Part shown: piece by piece, positions 16,099-25,305 of the stretch
Position numbering within the stretch: position 1 is the stretch's first letter
Layout: every line of letters starts with the position of its first letter
Source of the DNA: CAZYJR01 sp964647905
GTDB lineage: Bacteria; Desulfobacterota; DSM-4660; Desulfatiglandales; HGW-15
Assembly: GCA_964647905.1 (NCBI GenBank)
Contig: CAZYJR010000004.1
Coordinates: 1 to 64,000, forward strand
DNA: 64,000 bases
Direction of reading: 5' to 3'
The notes under the pieces: model-generated
Told to the model about the DNA's origin: nothing
The model's input: only the letters and a program-made list of their open reading frames with translations
The model's database searches: none
Position numbers and translations under genes: made by a program

Positions 16099-17472
16099 TT
16101 GAAATACATCTTATATAAATATATTTTTCGAGAGATGCTGCCGATACTGGCGACAGGCGTCTTTGTCCTGGGGTTTATCATCCTGGGCACCCGCCTCTTG
16201 GGAATCGCAGAGATCGTGGTCAATCGCGGGGCGGACGCAGGCCAGGTATTGATGTTGATCGTATACTTGCTGCCCCGAATCCTCCTTCTGGCATTGCCGG
16301 CTGCTGCCCTTATGTCCTCCCTGCTGGCCTTTATAAGACTTTCCAGTGACAATGAGACCATTGCTCTCATGTCCTCGGGGATCAGCCTCTACCAGATCTT
16401 GCCGCCTGTTCTGGTCTTCTCGGCCGGGGCGTGCATGCTGGCCGGGGCGACCTCAATGGTGGGAGTGCCCTGGGGGAATCGCTCGGTGAAGGACGCCGTC
16501 TACAAGATTGCCGAATCGGGCGTGAATACGGGTTTGAAGGAGCGGGTCTTTTGCGAGCCTTTCCGCGACGTGATGTTCTACGTGCACGATCTCTCCAGCG
16601 GCGAGGGAGTCATGAGGGACGTCTTTGCCGTGGACAAGAGAACGCAGGACATGGTCTATACCATTGTGGCGCGCAAAGGGCTGATGCTGCATCAGCCGGA
16701 GCAGAGGGTCATTCTGGTTAGGTTCCAGGACGGGACGATTTTTGTGGACGAGCGGGGGATGGAGTCGGTCAGGACGGTGGAATTCAAGACTTATGACCTC
16801 AGGGTGGGGCTCGAGGACATAATGGAGTCCATAAAGAATACGGCCACTGCACCCAAGGAGATGCGGGTGGGCGAGCTCGTGGAGCGCCTCGGACAAGCGC
16901 CGCCCGGCTCAGGTGTGCGCAACGAGCTCCTAGTGGAGCTGTTGGAGCGGGTTACTCTGCCCCTCGGAGTATTCCTGCTCGGAGTGGTGGGCCTGCCGCT
17001 GGGCACCCATCTCCGGGCGCGGGCCTACTCCACCGGAATCGGGGTGAGCCTGGTGGTGTTCTTGGCTTATTATACGATTTTCGTGGGAGTGAGGAGCCTG
17101 TGCGAGACAGGCCGACTGGACCCCGCGACCGGTATGTGGATTCCCAATATTTTTCTCTTGGCAAGCTGCGCCTACCTGACCGAGGTCGCCGCCAAGGACA
17201 AACCCCTTCCGTTCTCTCCGGAGGCCCCCCTGGGGCGGCGGCTGAGCGCGGGGTGGGACCGGATCTCTGGTTTGGCAAGGGCCCGTTTGCGGCCCCAAGC
17301 TGAGCGCAGGCCCCAACAGGCCGCCTATGTGGGCAACGCCCGGCGGGAAAGATTTCACAGATCGGATTGCCGCTGCCTCCAGCGCCTCGCCGCCGGCAAC
17401 CGCCGCACGTTCGAGTCCAGGGAAGAGGCGGTCCAAGCGGGCTATGAAGCCTGTAAAGTGTGCCGCCCGTGA
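16099..17472 (+). CDS. lptF: LptF-type permease with C-terminal Ada-like zinc-binding domain
   Basis: A 457-residue YjgP/YjgQ family permease of the LPS transporter LptB2FG. Three N-terminal membrane helices, a periplasmic jellyroll (about 120-270) and three C-terminal helices are visible. Residues 410-457 are extra: they read FHRSDC...FESREEAVQAGY..CKVCRP. That is the H...C...CxxC pattern of the small metal-binding domain found in Ada and in many stand-alone proteins. In LptF this end is cytoplasmic. The TTG start is 13 bases after the ligase gene. It overlaps the next gene, its probable LptG partner, by 13 bases. Confidence 0.9.
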   Translation: MKYILYKYIFREMLPILATGVFVLGFIILGTRLLGIAEIVVNRGADAGQVLMLIVYLLPRILLLALPAAALMSSLLAFIRLSSDNETIALMSSGISLYQILPPVLVFSAGACMLAGATSMVGVPWGNRSVKDAVYKIAESGVNTGLKERVFCEPFRDVMFYVHDLSSGEGVMRDVFAVDKRTQDMVYTIVARKGLMLHQPEQRVILVRFQDGTIFVDERGMESVRTVEFKTYDLRVGLEDIMESIKNTATAPKEMRVGELVERLGQAPPGSGVRNELLVELLERVTLPLGVFLLGVVGLPLGTHLRARAYSTGIGVSLVVFLAYYTIFVGVRSLCETGRLDPATGMWIPNIFLLASCAYLTEVAAKDKPLPFSPEAPLGRRLSAGWDRISGLARARLRPQAERRPQQAAYVGNARRERFHRSDCRCLQRLAAGNRRTFESREEAVQAGYEACKVCRP

Positions 17473-18548
17473 AGATCCTCCCAAGATATCTCCTCAAGGA
17501 ATTCCTCAAGATCATGGGAATATGCGAAGCGGTGTTCGTAGCCATCTACTTGGTAGTGGATTTTGTGCAAAAGATAGATAATTTCATTGAGGCAGAAGTC
17601 TCGGCACCATTGGTTTTTTCTTACTTCTTGTACAAGACGCCGTTTATTATAGCACAACTATTCCCATCCGCTGCACTCATAGGAGCAATAATTCTTTTTG
17701 CGCTTATGCGAAACAATCATGAGATAACGGCGCTCAAGGCCTGCGGTGTCAACCTTTACTCGCTTTTTAAGACCCTTGGAGTTACGGCTTTGGTGCTTTC
17801 AGCAGGGCTGTTTTTATTCTCGGAACTAGTGGTCCGAAATGCGATTGCAAAGAGCAATGAGATATGGATGTATGAAGTGGAAAAAAGAGATCCGGGCCAT
17901 TATTACTACGGGCATGATCAAATATGGTACCGAGCCCCCGGGCGTATCTACTGGATTCGATGGTTCGATCAAGACAAGGGGGTGATGGAGAAACCCAGGT
18001 TCTTTTTCTTCGATCAATCCTTCAGGCTCGTCAAAAGGGTCGGGGGGGAAAAGGCCTCGTGGGAAGGCGGCGGGTGGTCGGTCCATGACGGCTATGTGCA
18101 GACACGGCGGGCGGACGGGGACTTCGAGCTCGAACGGTTCGAAGAGAAGGAGCTGGAGATACTCGAGACCCCCGAGACCTTTGTCCGGCCGGAGAGGGAG
18201 CCCGAAGAGATGAGTTTTCTGGAGCTTCGCAAATACGCGAAAAAAGTAAGGCTTGAAGGTTATGATAATACGCCATACCTTGTAGATATGCACATAAAAA
18301 CCTCTTATCCTTTTATTATGTTTATAATGATTCTAATAGGTATGCCGATACCACTCATGAGGACAAGAATCGGAACTCCGCCGGCCGTAGCCATAGGGGT
18401 GGGAATCTGTTTTCTGTATTTGTTGATCCTCGGTTTTTCGCGCTCTTTGGGTTTGGCCGGAATCCTGCCTCCTGTCTTGGCTGCTTGGCTTTCCAACTTG
18501 TCCTTCGGTCTCCTCGGAGGCTACCTTGTGATCTCGGTGGACCGGTGA
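17460..18548 (+). CDS. lptG: LptG-type LPS export permease
   Basis: A 362-residue YjgP/YjgQ family protein, second permease of the LPS exporter. It begins ILPRYLLKEFLKI, then six membrane helices in two blocks of three around a periplasmic domain (about residues 130-260). The GTG at 17460 overlaps the end of lptF; a second GTG at 17469 is equally possible. Base composition is mosaic: the membrane parts (17500-17900, 18240-18330) are AT-rich, while the periplasmic domain (about 18010-18230) is GC-rich. Confidence 0.9.
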   Translation: MPPVKILPRYLLKEFLKIMGICEAVFVAIYLVVDFVQKIDNFIEAEVSAPLVFSYFLYKTPFIIAQLFPSAALIGAIILFALMRNNHEITALKACGVNLYSLFKTLGVTALVLSAGLFLFSELVVRNAIAKSNEIWMYEVEKRDPGHYYYGHDQIWYRAPGRIYWIRWFDQDKGVMEKPRFFFFDQSFRLVKRVGGEKASWEGGGWSVHDGYVQTRRADGDFELERFEEKELEILETPETFVRPEREPEEMSFLELRKYAKKVRLEGYDNTPYLVDMHIKTSYPFIMFIMILIGMPIPLMRTRIGTPPAVAIGVGICFLYLLILGFSRSLGLAGILPPVLAAWLSNLSFGLLGGYLVISVDR

Positions 18549-18567
18549 AAGGCGGGATGACGCGGTC

Positions 18568-19821
18568 GTGAAGAGGTCCGGGGCTGCGGAAAAGGTGCGG
18601 GTCCTGAGGGTGATAGCCCGGCTCAATATAGGAGGGCCGGCCATCCAGACCGTCTCCCTCACCCGGGAGCTCAGGGGCGGGGGCTGGGACTCCCTGCTCG
18701 TCTGCGGCCGGGTGGAGCCCTACGAGGGGGACATGTCCTACCTGGCCCGGGAGCAGGGGGTGGAGCCGCTCGAGATCGCGGGGCTGGGCAGGGAGATCTC
18801 CCCCCTGAGGGACCTCCGGGTCCTGGCCGAGCTGGTGCGGGTGATCAGGGCGTACCGGCCCGCCGTCATTCACACCCACACTGCAAAGGCCGGCACCCTG
18901 GGACGAGCGGCCGGAGTGCTCATGAACGCCGCCCGCCCGGCGGGCCGGAGGATCCGGCTGGTGCACACCTTCCACGGCCATGTCTTCAGCGGTTACTTCG
19001 GCAGGACCAAGACGGCCTTTTTTCTGTGGATCGAGCGCTTTCTGGCCAAGTTCACGGACAGGATAGTGGCCGTGAGTGCGGAGCAGAAGCGCGACATCTG
19101 CGACCGCTTTAGGATAGCATCCCCGGACCGGGTCAGCGTGGTGCCCCTCGGCTTCGACCTGGGTCCTTTCGTATCGGACGGAAACCCGAAGGGCGGGTTG
19201 AGGGAGCGCTTCTCGGCGGGCGGCGAATACTCTTACCTGGTGGGGGTGGCGGGAAGGCTCGCCCCGGTCAAAAATCACTCGATGCTCCTCGGCGCGGCCC
19301 GTTTGCTCGAGGAGAGCGGCCGGGCGGAGGGGATCCGGTTCATCATCGTAGGCGACGGGGAGCTTAGGGCGGAGCTTGAGCAGGAGGCCGGGGATCTGGG
19401 GCTCGCCGGGAGGGTGGCCTTCGAAGGGTGGCACAGATCAATGCCTCAGGTCTATAAGGCCCTGGATGCGGTGGCCCTCACCTCGTTCAACGAAGGGACG
19501 CCGGTCAGCCTGATCGAGGCCATGGCCGCGGGGCGGCCGGTTGTCGCGACAGCGGTGGGCGGCGTGCCGGATCTGCTCGGACCGGTCCTGGAGAGGAGGG
19601 ATCAGGGGTTTTGCATCGCCGAGAGGGGCATCCTGGTCCGATCGGGCGATGTCCCGGGCATGGCCGCGGCGCTCGCATTCCTGAGGGACGGCCCCGGCCG
19701 GGCCTCACTGATGTCGGACAGGGCCCGGGCCTGGGCTCTGGCGTCCCACGGCCTTCAGAGACTTGTAAACGACGTCAAGGGGATGTATATGGAGGTCTTG
19801 AAAACCCCGGGTCCCGCCTGA
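18568..19821 (+). CDS. GT4 family glycosyltransferase
   Basis: A 417-residue GT-B enzyme. The N-terminal loop VLRVIARLNIGGPAIQTV and the donor-domain motif FNEGTPVSLIEAMAAGRPVV are clear. The pattern HTHTAKAGTLGR followed by HTFHGHVFSGYF resembles transferases acting on undecaprenyl-linked sugars. It lies directly before the WecA-like gene, so it may add the second sugar of the repeat. GTG start, 20 bases after lptG. Confidence 0.9.
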   Translation: MKRSGAAEKVRVLRVIARLNIGGPAIQTVSLTRELRGGGWDSLLVCGRVEPYEGDMSYLAREQGVEPLEIAGLGREISPLRDLRVLAELVRVIRAYRPAVIHTHTAKAGTLGRAAGVLMNAARPAGRRIRLVHTFHGHVFSGYFGRTKTAFFLWIERFLAKFTDRIVAVSAEQKRDICDRFRIASPDRVSVVPLGFDLGPFVSDGNPKGGLRERFSAGGEYSYLVGVAGRLAPVKNHSMLLGAARLLEESGRAEGIRFIIVGDGELRAELEQEAGDLGLAGRVAFEGWHRSMPQVYKALDAVALTSFNEGTPVSLIEAMAAGRPVVATAVGGVPDLLGPVLERRDQGFCIAERGILVRSGDVPGMAAALAFLRDGPGRASLMSDRARAWALASHGLQRLVNDVKGMYMEVLKTPGPA

Positions 19822-19847
19822 AGCTCGGGAACCCTGATCGGATCGTG

Positions 19848-21698
19848 ATGGCGACTTTGTCGTATTATCATTACCTCATCTTTTTCGGCGCAGGACTGTG
19901 TCTCTCCGTGGTCCTCACCCCCCTGGCAAGGGCCGCCGCCCGGGCCACTGGGCACGTGGCGATCCCCCGGGACACCCGATGGCACAAGAAAGAGATCCCG
20001 CTCCTCGGGGGAGTGGCCATATTCATCGCCACCACAACGGCTTGGGCCGCAGGGGCGGCCTATGCCGGCTGGGATGTCCACGGCCACCCTTATCTCCCGC
20101 TCGTCCTATGCGCAGCGGGCGTCTTCCTGGTGGGCCTGGTGGACGACATATCCAGCCTGGACCCGCAGAGCAAGCTGGCCGCACAACTGGTAATAGTCTC
20201 ACTTTTCATGGTCTTCGGCTTCCGGCTGGGATGGGCGGCCCCCAAAACCGCCAACCTGTTCCTGACCGTTCTATGGGTGGTGGGGATCACCAACGCGTTC
20301 AATCTCCTGGACAACATGGACGGTCTGGCCGCGGGCGTGGCCTTCATAGCGGGGATATTCCTTTTCCTCAACCATTATATGAATCCGGGACTAAACTCAT
20401 CCTCGAGCCCCATCCTTGTCCTGACCTGTGCTTACCTCGGGGCCTTGCTCGGTTTCCTGGTCTACAACTTCAATCCGGCCTCCATATTCATGGGCGATGC
20501 GGGGAGTCTGTTCATAGGCTTCATTATGGCCGGTTTGACCCTCAGCAGGGCGCCCGAGGCCGCTTCGGGGCTCGGCGTGAAGCACCTCCTCTCCGTGATA
20601 GCGGTTCCCATACTGATCCTTTTCATTCCGATCCTGGACACCGGCTTCGTGAGCTTCATGCGAAAGCTCTTCAGGCGGCCCATATCCCAGGGCGGAAGGG
20701 ACCACTCCTCGCATCGGATGGTGGCCATCGGGTTCTCCGAGAGGAGGGCGGTGCTGGTCCTGTATTTCTTCTCCGTCCTCTCCGGTCTGTTGGCCCTTGC
20801 GGTCAATAGACTGTCAATCGGAGTGACCCTGGTGCTCACAGCCTTTTACCTCTTGTTTCTCGGGTTTTTCTGGATCTACCTGGCCAGGGTCAAAGTGTAC
20901 GACGAGCAGTCCATACTCTCCGGGAGCGAGCTCGGCTCTATCACCCCTCTCCTCATTCAACTCACTTATAGAAGGAGACTCCTGGAGGTCCTGCTGGACT
21001 TCATCCTGGTGACGGTCACCTACTATGCTTCCTACCTCCTGCGATTCGAAGGGCCGGTCTACTACCTGATCGGGGAAGACTTCAAGTTCTTCCTCAAATC
21101 CCTTCCCATCCTGCTGGCATGCCAGATCTTCTCTTTCTACATAATGGGCGTCTACAGAGGGGTGTGGGAGACCACCGGACTCAGCGACTTGATAGACTAC
21201 ATCAAGGCCATCACCGCCGGGACCGTCTCAGCCATGCTGATCCTCTTGTTTCTGTACCGCTTCGAGAGCTTTTCCAGGGCGGTCTTCATAATCTACTGGG
21301 TGCTCATGCTGCTGGTGGTCTCGCTCTCGCGGCTCTCATTCCGCCTGGTGGACGAGGGGGTGAAAAAGAGCAAGCAAAAGGGCAAGCCCACACTGATATA
21401 CGGGGCCGGGCGGGGCGGGCGCATGGCGGCCAAGGAGATAGAGAGCAACCCGGCGCTCGGGCTGGTTATCGAGGGCTTTATCGACGACAACCCGGACAAG
21501 TGGAAGAAGAAGATCATGGGCTACCCGGTCCTGGGTAGCATGGAGGATTTCGAGGAGATAATCCGCAAGAAGGGGATCCGGCAGGTGATCGTCTCCTTCA
21601 AGAACGGGGGCGAGGAGACCAAGAGGGAGCTCCGGGCCAGGTGCCAGCAGATGGACGCCGAGGTTGCGGTCAGCCAAATGAAGTTGGTTCTGGAGTAG
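19848..21698 (+). CDS. WecA/MraY-like sugar-1-phosphate transferase fused to FlaA1-type N-terminal half
   Basis: A 616-residue fusion. Residues 1-350 are a polyprenyl-phosphate sugar-1-phosphate transferase with VDDISSLDP, NAFNLLDNMDGLA and FMGDAGSLF motifs. Such enzymes start a lipid-linked glycan. From about residue 375 a second membrane block (LLEVLLDFILVTVTYYASY) leads to a Rossmann domain with GAGRGG near residue 515 and VIEGFIDDNP. That matches the N-terminal half of FlaA1/CapD-like 4,6-dehydratases, but the catalytic SDR domain is missing and the protein ends there. The ATG at 19848 is chosen; an upstream open frame overlaps the GT4 gene. Confidence 0.9.
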   Translation: MATLSYYHYLIFFGAGLCLSVVLTPLARAAARATGHVAIPRDTRWHKKEIPLLGGVAIFIATTTAWAAGAAYAGWDVHGHPYLPLVLCAAGVFLVGLVDDISSLDPQSKLAAQLVIVSLFMVFGFRLGWAAPKTANLFLTVLWVVGITNAFNLLDNMDGLAAGVAFIAGIFLFLNHYMNPGLNSSSSPILVLTCAYLGALLGFLVYNFNPASIFMGDAGSLFIGFIMAGLTLSRAPEAASGLGVKHLLSVIAVPILILFIPILDTGFVSFMRKLFRRPISQGGRDHSSHRMVAIGFSERRAVLVLYFFSVLSGLLALAVNRLSIGVTLVLTAFYLLFLGFFWIYLARVKVYDEQSILSGSELGSITPLLIQLTYRRRLLEVLLDFILVTVTYYASYLLRFEGPVYYLIGEDFKFFLKSLPILLACQIFSFYIMGVYRGVWETTGLSDLIDYIKAITAGTVSAMLILLFLYRFESFSRAVFIIYWVLMLLVVSLSRLSFRLVDEGVKKSKQKGKPTLIYGAGRGGRMAAKEIESNPALGLVIEGFIDDNPDKWKKKIMGYPVLGSMEDFEEIIRKKGIRQVIVSFKNGGEETKRELRARCQQMDAEVAVSQMKLVLE

Positions 21699-21717
21699 GC
21701 CGGGGAAAGGAGAAGCC

Positions 21718-22869
21718 ATGGACTTCAGTCTTTCGATGGAGCAGGAGATCCTGAGGAACTCGGTGCGCCAGTTCGCGGAGAACGAGATCCGCCCGGCGGC
21801 CGGGCTGCTGGACGATAAGGAGGAGTTTTCCTACGACACCATGGCCAAGATGGCCGGGCTGGGGCTCTTCGGGATGTTCGTCTCCGAGGAGTACGGCGGC
21901 CAGGGCATGGACTATGTCTCATACATCATCGCCACCGAGGAGATCGCCAGGGTGGACGGCTCCCACGCCGCCACCGTGGCCGCGGGCAACTCCCTCGGGA
22001 TAGGCCCGATCTATTACTTCGGGAGCGAGGAGCAGAAGAAGAAATACCTGCCCAAGCTCTGCTCGGGCGAGGCCTTGTGGGGCTTCGGCCTTACCGAGCC
22101 CAATGCGGGGTCGGACGCGGGCAACTCCAAGACCACCGCGGTCCAGGACGGGGACGAGTGGGTGATAAACGGGAGCAAGATCTTCATCACCAACGCCTCC
22201 ACGGACATCACCACAGGAGTGACCGTCCTCTGCAGGACCGGGACCCGGGACGACGGCCGCCCGGATCTCTCCTGCATCCTGGTGGAGACCGGCACTCCCG
22301 GGTTCGAGGCCAGGGAGATGCACGGAAAGATGATGTGGCGGGCGTCCAACACCAGCGAGCTCTACTTCGAGGACTGCCGCGTCCCCAAGGAGAATCTCCT
22401 GGGAAAGATCGGGCACGGGTTCCGCCAGATGCTCTCCACCCTGGACGGAGGGCGGCTCTCCATCGGGGCCATGGGCCTGGGCGGGGCCCAGGGGTGCTAC
22501 GAGATGGCCCTCAAGTACTCCCGGGAGAGGGAGCAGTTCGGGAGGCCGATTTCCACCTTCCAGGCGAACGCATTCAAGCTGGCCGACATGGCCCTGGAGA
22601 TCGAGTGCGCCAGGCTCCTCCTCTACAAGGCGTGCTGGCTCAGGGACAATGACAAGCCCTTTGCAAAGGAGGCGGCCATGGCCAAGCTCCACTGCTCGGA
22701 GGTCATGTACCGCTGCGCGAATCATGCGGTGCAGCTCCACGGCGGGTACGGCCTGATGAAGGAGTACGACGTGGAGCGCTTCTACCGGGACCAGAAGCTC
22801 CTGGAGATAGGCGAGGGGACCTCGGAGGTCCAGCGCCTGGTGATCTCCCGGTTGATAGGTGCGGTGTAG
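21718..22869 (+). CDS. acyl-CoA dehydrogenase
   Basis: A 383-residue flavoenzyme that oxidises acyl-CoA to enoyl-CoA and passes electrons to ETF. It has the FAD/substrate segment GFGLTEPNAGSDAG, the FAD-binding GGYGLMKEYDVER...RD, and the likely catalytic base E366 in GEGTSEVQR. Length is usual. GGGGAAAGGAG precedes the ATG. Its electron acceptor is probably the EtfBA encoded at 55278-57028. Its place at the end of a polysaccharide locus and before an ABC exporter is unexplained. Confidence 0.95.
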   Translation: MDFSLSMEQEILRNSVRQFAENEIRPAAGLLDDKEEFSYDTMAKMAGLGLFGMFVSEEYGGQGMDYVSYIIATEEIARVDGSHAATVAAGNSLGIGPIYYFGSEEQKKKYLPKLCSGEALWGFGLTEPNAGSDAGNSKTTAVQDGDEWVINGSKIFITNASTDITTGVTVLCRTGTRDDGRPDLSCILVETGTPGFEAREMHGKMMWRASNTSELYFEDCRVPKENLLGKIGHGFRQMLSTLDGGRLSIGAMGLGGAQGCYEMALKYSREREQFGRPISTFQANAFKLADMALEIECARLLLYKACWLRDNDKPFAKEAAMAKLHCSEVMYRCANHAVQLHGGYGLMKEYDVERFYRDQKLLEIGEGTSEVQRLVISRLIGAV

Positions 22870-22878
22870 CGGTACCCC

Positions 22879-24696
22879 ATGCTGGACGCCGTACTGGGAA
22901 AGGACATCGCCCGTTACGTCCGGGCCCACCGCGGGCTGGTGGCCGCGGCCGTGGCCCTGACCGCGGTCTCGGCCCTGTTCGTGGTGGTCCCGGCCTACCT
23001 GCTCCAGCCCTTTGTGGACGAGGGGATGAAGACCGGTACCGAGCCGGCCACCTGGAGGATACCCTGGCTGAGCATTGAGGGGCCGATAAGCGAGTGGGAG
23101 AGGACCGAGAAGGTGCTTGTGGAGGATGTATCCCCCAACCGCCTCCTGGTCATCCTCACCCTGGTGGCCTTCGCCTCGGTGCTCTTGAAGTCGGCCAGCA
23201 TCTACCTGAGCCAGTTGGCCGCGGCCGCGTTCTCCAACCGGGCCATCCGATCCATACGAATGGATCTGTTCGAGCGTTTCGTGTCCCTGCCCCCGGGCTT
23301 CTACCACAAGCACCGGGTGGGCGAGCTGCTCTCGCGGTCCACCGCGGACGTCACCGTGATTCAGGAGCGGATCGCCAACATACTGATAGGCCTGGTCCAG
23401 CACCCGCTGACCGCCATGGTCTTCATGGCCTATCTCTTCCTGATGAACTGGCGGCTGACCATGCTGGTCTTCGTGGTCGGGCCGTTGATCGTGGGGCTGA
23501 TCAGGCTCTTCGGCCGCAAGGTCAAGAAGCACTCCGCCCGGGTCCAGGAGGCCGTCTCCAGGGTGACCTCGGCCTACCAGGAGACCCTGCTCTGCCTCAA
23601 GATCGTCCAGTCCGCATGCATGGAGGAGCGCGAGTCGGCCAAGTTCAGGACCCTGGCGGATCATCTCTACCGCAAGGTGATGCGGTGGAACCGGTGGTTC
23701 CTGGGCCTGGGCCCCATGATGGATTCCACCGTGTTCCTGGTGCTCCCGGGCGTCCTGGTGGTGGGGAAGATCTACTTCCACCATACCCTGGGGGAGCTCA
23801 TGTCCATGATATACGCCTTCTCCCGGGTCTACTCCCCGGTCAAGAACCTGGCCAGGGTGAACAACGAGCTCCGCACCCTTCAGGGCGCCACGGACCGGGT
23901 GTTCCGGATAATGAAGACCGACCCCGAGATCCAGGCCCCGCCCGGAGCCCGGAGGCTGCCCAGGCACCGTGAGTCCGTGGAGTTCGACCGGGTCTGGTTC
24001 GGGTACGACCCTTCCCTGCCCGTGCTGAGGGATATATCCTTCCGGGTCGCGGCCGGGGAGATGGCGGCCTTCGTGGGCTCCACGGGCGCGGGGAAGAGCA
24101 CGCTCCTGGACCTGATCCCCAGGTTCTATGATGTCGCCTCCGGCGCGGTTCGGATCGACGGGGTGGACGTCCGCACCGTCACCCTGGAATCACTCCGCCG
24201 CCAGATAGGCATAGTGGGCCAGGAGGTGCTTTTGTTCCATGACACCATTGCGGAGAACATACGATACGGCCGCCCCGATGCCTCCATGGACGAGGTGGTG
24301 GCCGCGGCCAAGGCGGCCCAGGCGCACGACTTCATAGAGGCCCAGGCCTCGGGCTACCAAACCTTGGTGGGGGACAGGGGGAGCCTGCTCTCGGGCGGGC
24401 AGAGGCAGCGGATAGCCATTGCCAGGGCCCTCCTCATGAACCCGACCATCCTGATCCTGGACGAGGCCGCCTCGGCCCTGGACGCTGAGAGCGAGCGGCT
24501 GGTGCAGGAGACCATCGACGCGCTCCACGGGGGGCACACCATCCTGGCGGTCTCCCACCGCCTGAGCACCATCAGGAAGGCCGACAGGATCTACGTGGTG
24601 GAGCAGGGCGGCATCGTGGAGTCGGGCACCAGGGAGGCCCTCCTCGCCGCCAACGGCCGCTTCAGACGGCTCCACGACATCCAGTTCCGCGCCTGA
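22879..24696 (+). CDS. MsbA-like ABC exporter (fused permease and ATPase)
   Basis: A 605-residue half-transporter. Six membrane helices occupy the first ~340 residues, with a periplasmic insertion of about 40 residues between the first two. The ATPase has Walker A G400-STGAGKS-T408, signature LSGGQRQR, Walker B ILILDEAAS and H-loop VSHRLST. MsbA-type proteins flip lipid A-core or lipid-linked glycans as homodimers; the location next to LPS genes supports that. The 3' end overlaps the convergent DUF167 gene by 35 bases. Confidence 0.93.
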   Translation: MLDAVLGKDIARYVRAHRGLVAAAVALTAVSALFVVVPAYLLQPFVDEGMKTGTEPATWRIPWLSIEGPISEWERTEKVLVEDVSPNRLLVILTLVAFASVLLKSASIYLSQLAAAAFSNRAIRSIRMDLFERFVSLPPGFYHKHRVGELLSRSTADVTVIQERIANILIGLVQHPLTAMVFMAYLFLMNWRLTMLVFVVGPLIVGLIRLFGRKVKKHSARVQEAVSRVTSAYQETLLCLKIVQSACMEERESAKFRTLADHLYRKVMRWNRWFLGLGPMMDSTVFLVLPGVLVVGKIYFHHTLGELMSMIYAFSRVYSPVKNLARVNNELRTLQGATDRVFRIMKTDPEIQAPPGARRLPRHRESVEFDRVWFGYDPSLPVLRDISFRVAAGEMAAFVGSTGAGKSTLLDLIPRFYDVASGAVRIDGVDVRTVTLESLRRQIGIVGQEVLLFHDTIAENIRYGRPDASMDEVVAAAKAAQAHDFIEAQASGYQTLVGDRGSLLSGGQRQRIAIARALLMNPTILILDEAASALDAESERLVQETIDALHGGHTILAVSHRLSTIRKADRIYVVEQGGIVESGTREALLAANGRFRRLHDIQFRA

Positions 24697-24985
24697 GAAG
24701 GGCGCGGCCCACCTCTTCCTCATCCAATCCCTTTATCCTCACGCCCTTTTCCCGCGACTTCCCGCCTGAAACTATTTCCACATCACGTTTGGGGACCCCC
24801 AGCTCCTTGGCAAGGAGCTCGGTCAGGGCCTTGTTCGCGCGGTCCTCGAGGGGCGGGGCCTTGACCTTGATCCTGTAGACGCCGCCCTCCAAGCCCGTGA
24901 CCCGGTCCCGCGAGGCCCTGGGGGTGAGGCGGACCCTTATTCGGGCCTCCTTTTCTGCCGGGGAGGTAGGGGATGCCTCGGGCAT
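24662..24985 (-). CDS. DUF167 (YggU) family protein
   Basis: A 107-residue protein. The core has VRLTPRASRDRV, then the family's KVKAPPLEDRANKALTELLA and a late VEIVSGGKSREKGV. The family is small, widespread and of unknown function, often beside YggT as here. The start is the ATG at 24985, placed just before the conserved core; the open frame continues upstream but across the YggT gene. Its last 35 bases overlap the end of the ABC exporter on the other strand. Confidence 0.9.
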   Translation of the reverse strand: MPEASPTSPAEKEARIRVRLTPRASRDRVTGLEGGVYRIKVKAPPLEDRANKALTELLAKELGVPKRDVEIVSGGKSREKGVRIKGLDEEEVGRALLRRGTGCRGAV

Positions 24986-25005
24986 GCTCGGCCTCCGGCG
25001 GATGG

Positions 25006-25305
25006 TCAGGCCATGCGGGCGGCCATCTGCATCAGGGTCTGTACCAGGAAGGTCTGGAGGAAGATGATGGCCAGTATCACCAGGATGGGGGAGAAGTCGA
25101 TTCCTCCGAAGAAGATGGGCAGTCGGCGGCGGATGGGGAATAGCACCGGCTCGGTGGCAGCGTTGAGGAAGCGGACTATGGGGTTGTAAGGGTCTGGGTT
25201 TACCCAGGAGATCACCGCCCTGCCTATGATGATCCACATGTACAAGGTGAGTCCGATATCCAGGATCTTGGCTACGGCTACAAGGAAGTTTGAGAAGACG
25301 AACAT
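25006..25305 (-). CDS. YggT family membrane protein
   Basis: A 99-residue protein with two membrane helices and the family's WVNPDPYNPIVRFLNAATEP between them, followed by IRRRLP. YggT-family proteins are linked to osmotic stress, membrane organisation or cell division; no precise function is fixed. GGAGG lies 4 bases before the ATG. It overlaps the preceding Rossmann protein gene by 28 bases and precedes DUF167, a common pairing. Confidence 0.93.
   Translation of the reverse strand: MFVFSNFLVAVAKILDIGLTLYMWIIIGRAVISWVNPDPYNPIVRFLNAATEPVLFPIRRRLPIFFGGIDFSPILVILAIIFLQTFLVQTLMQMAARMA

Noticed and set aside
21919..23967. 682-codon open frame on the minus strand
   Set aside because: Antisense shadow of the acyl-CoA dehydrogenase and ABC exporter. 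Low-complexity, histidine/proline-rich translation.
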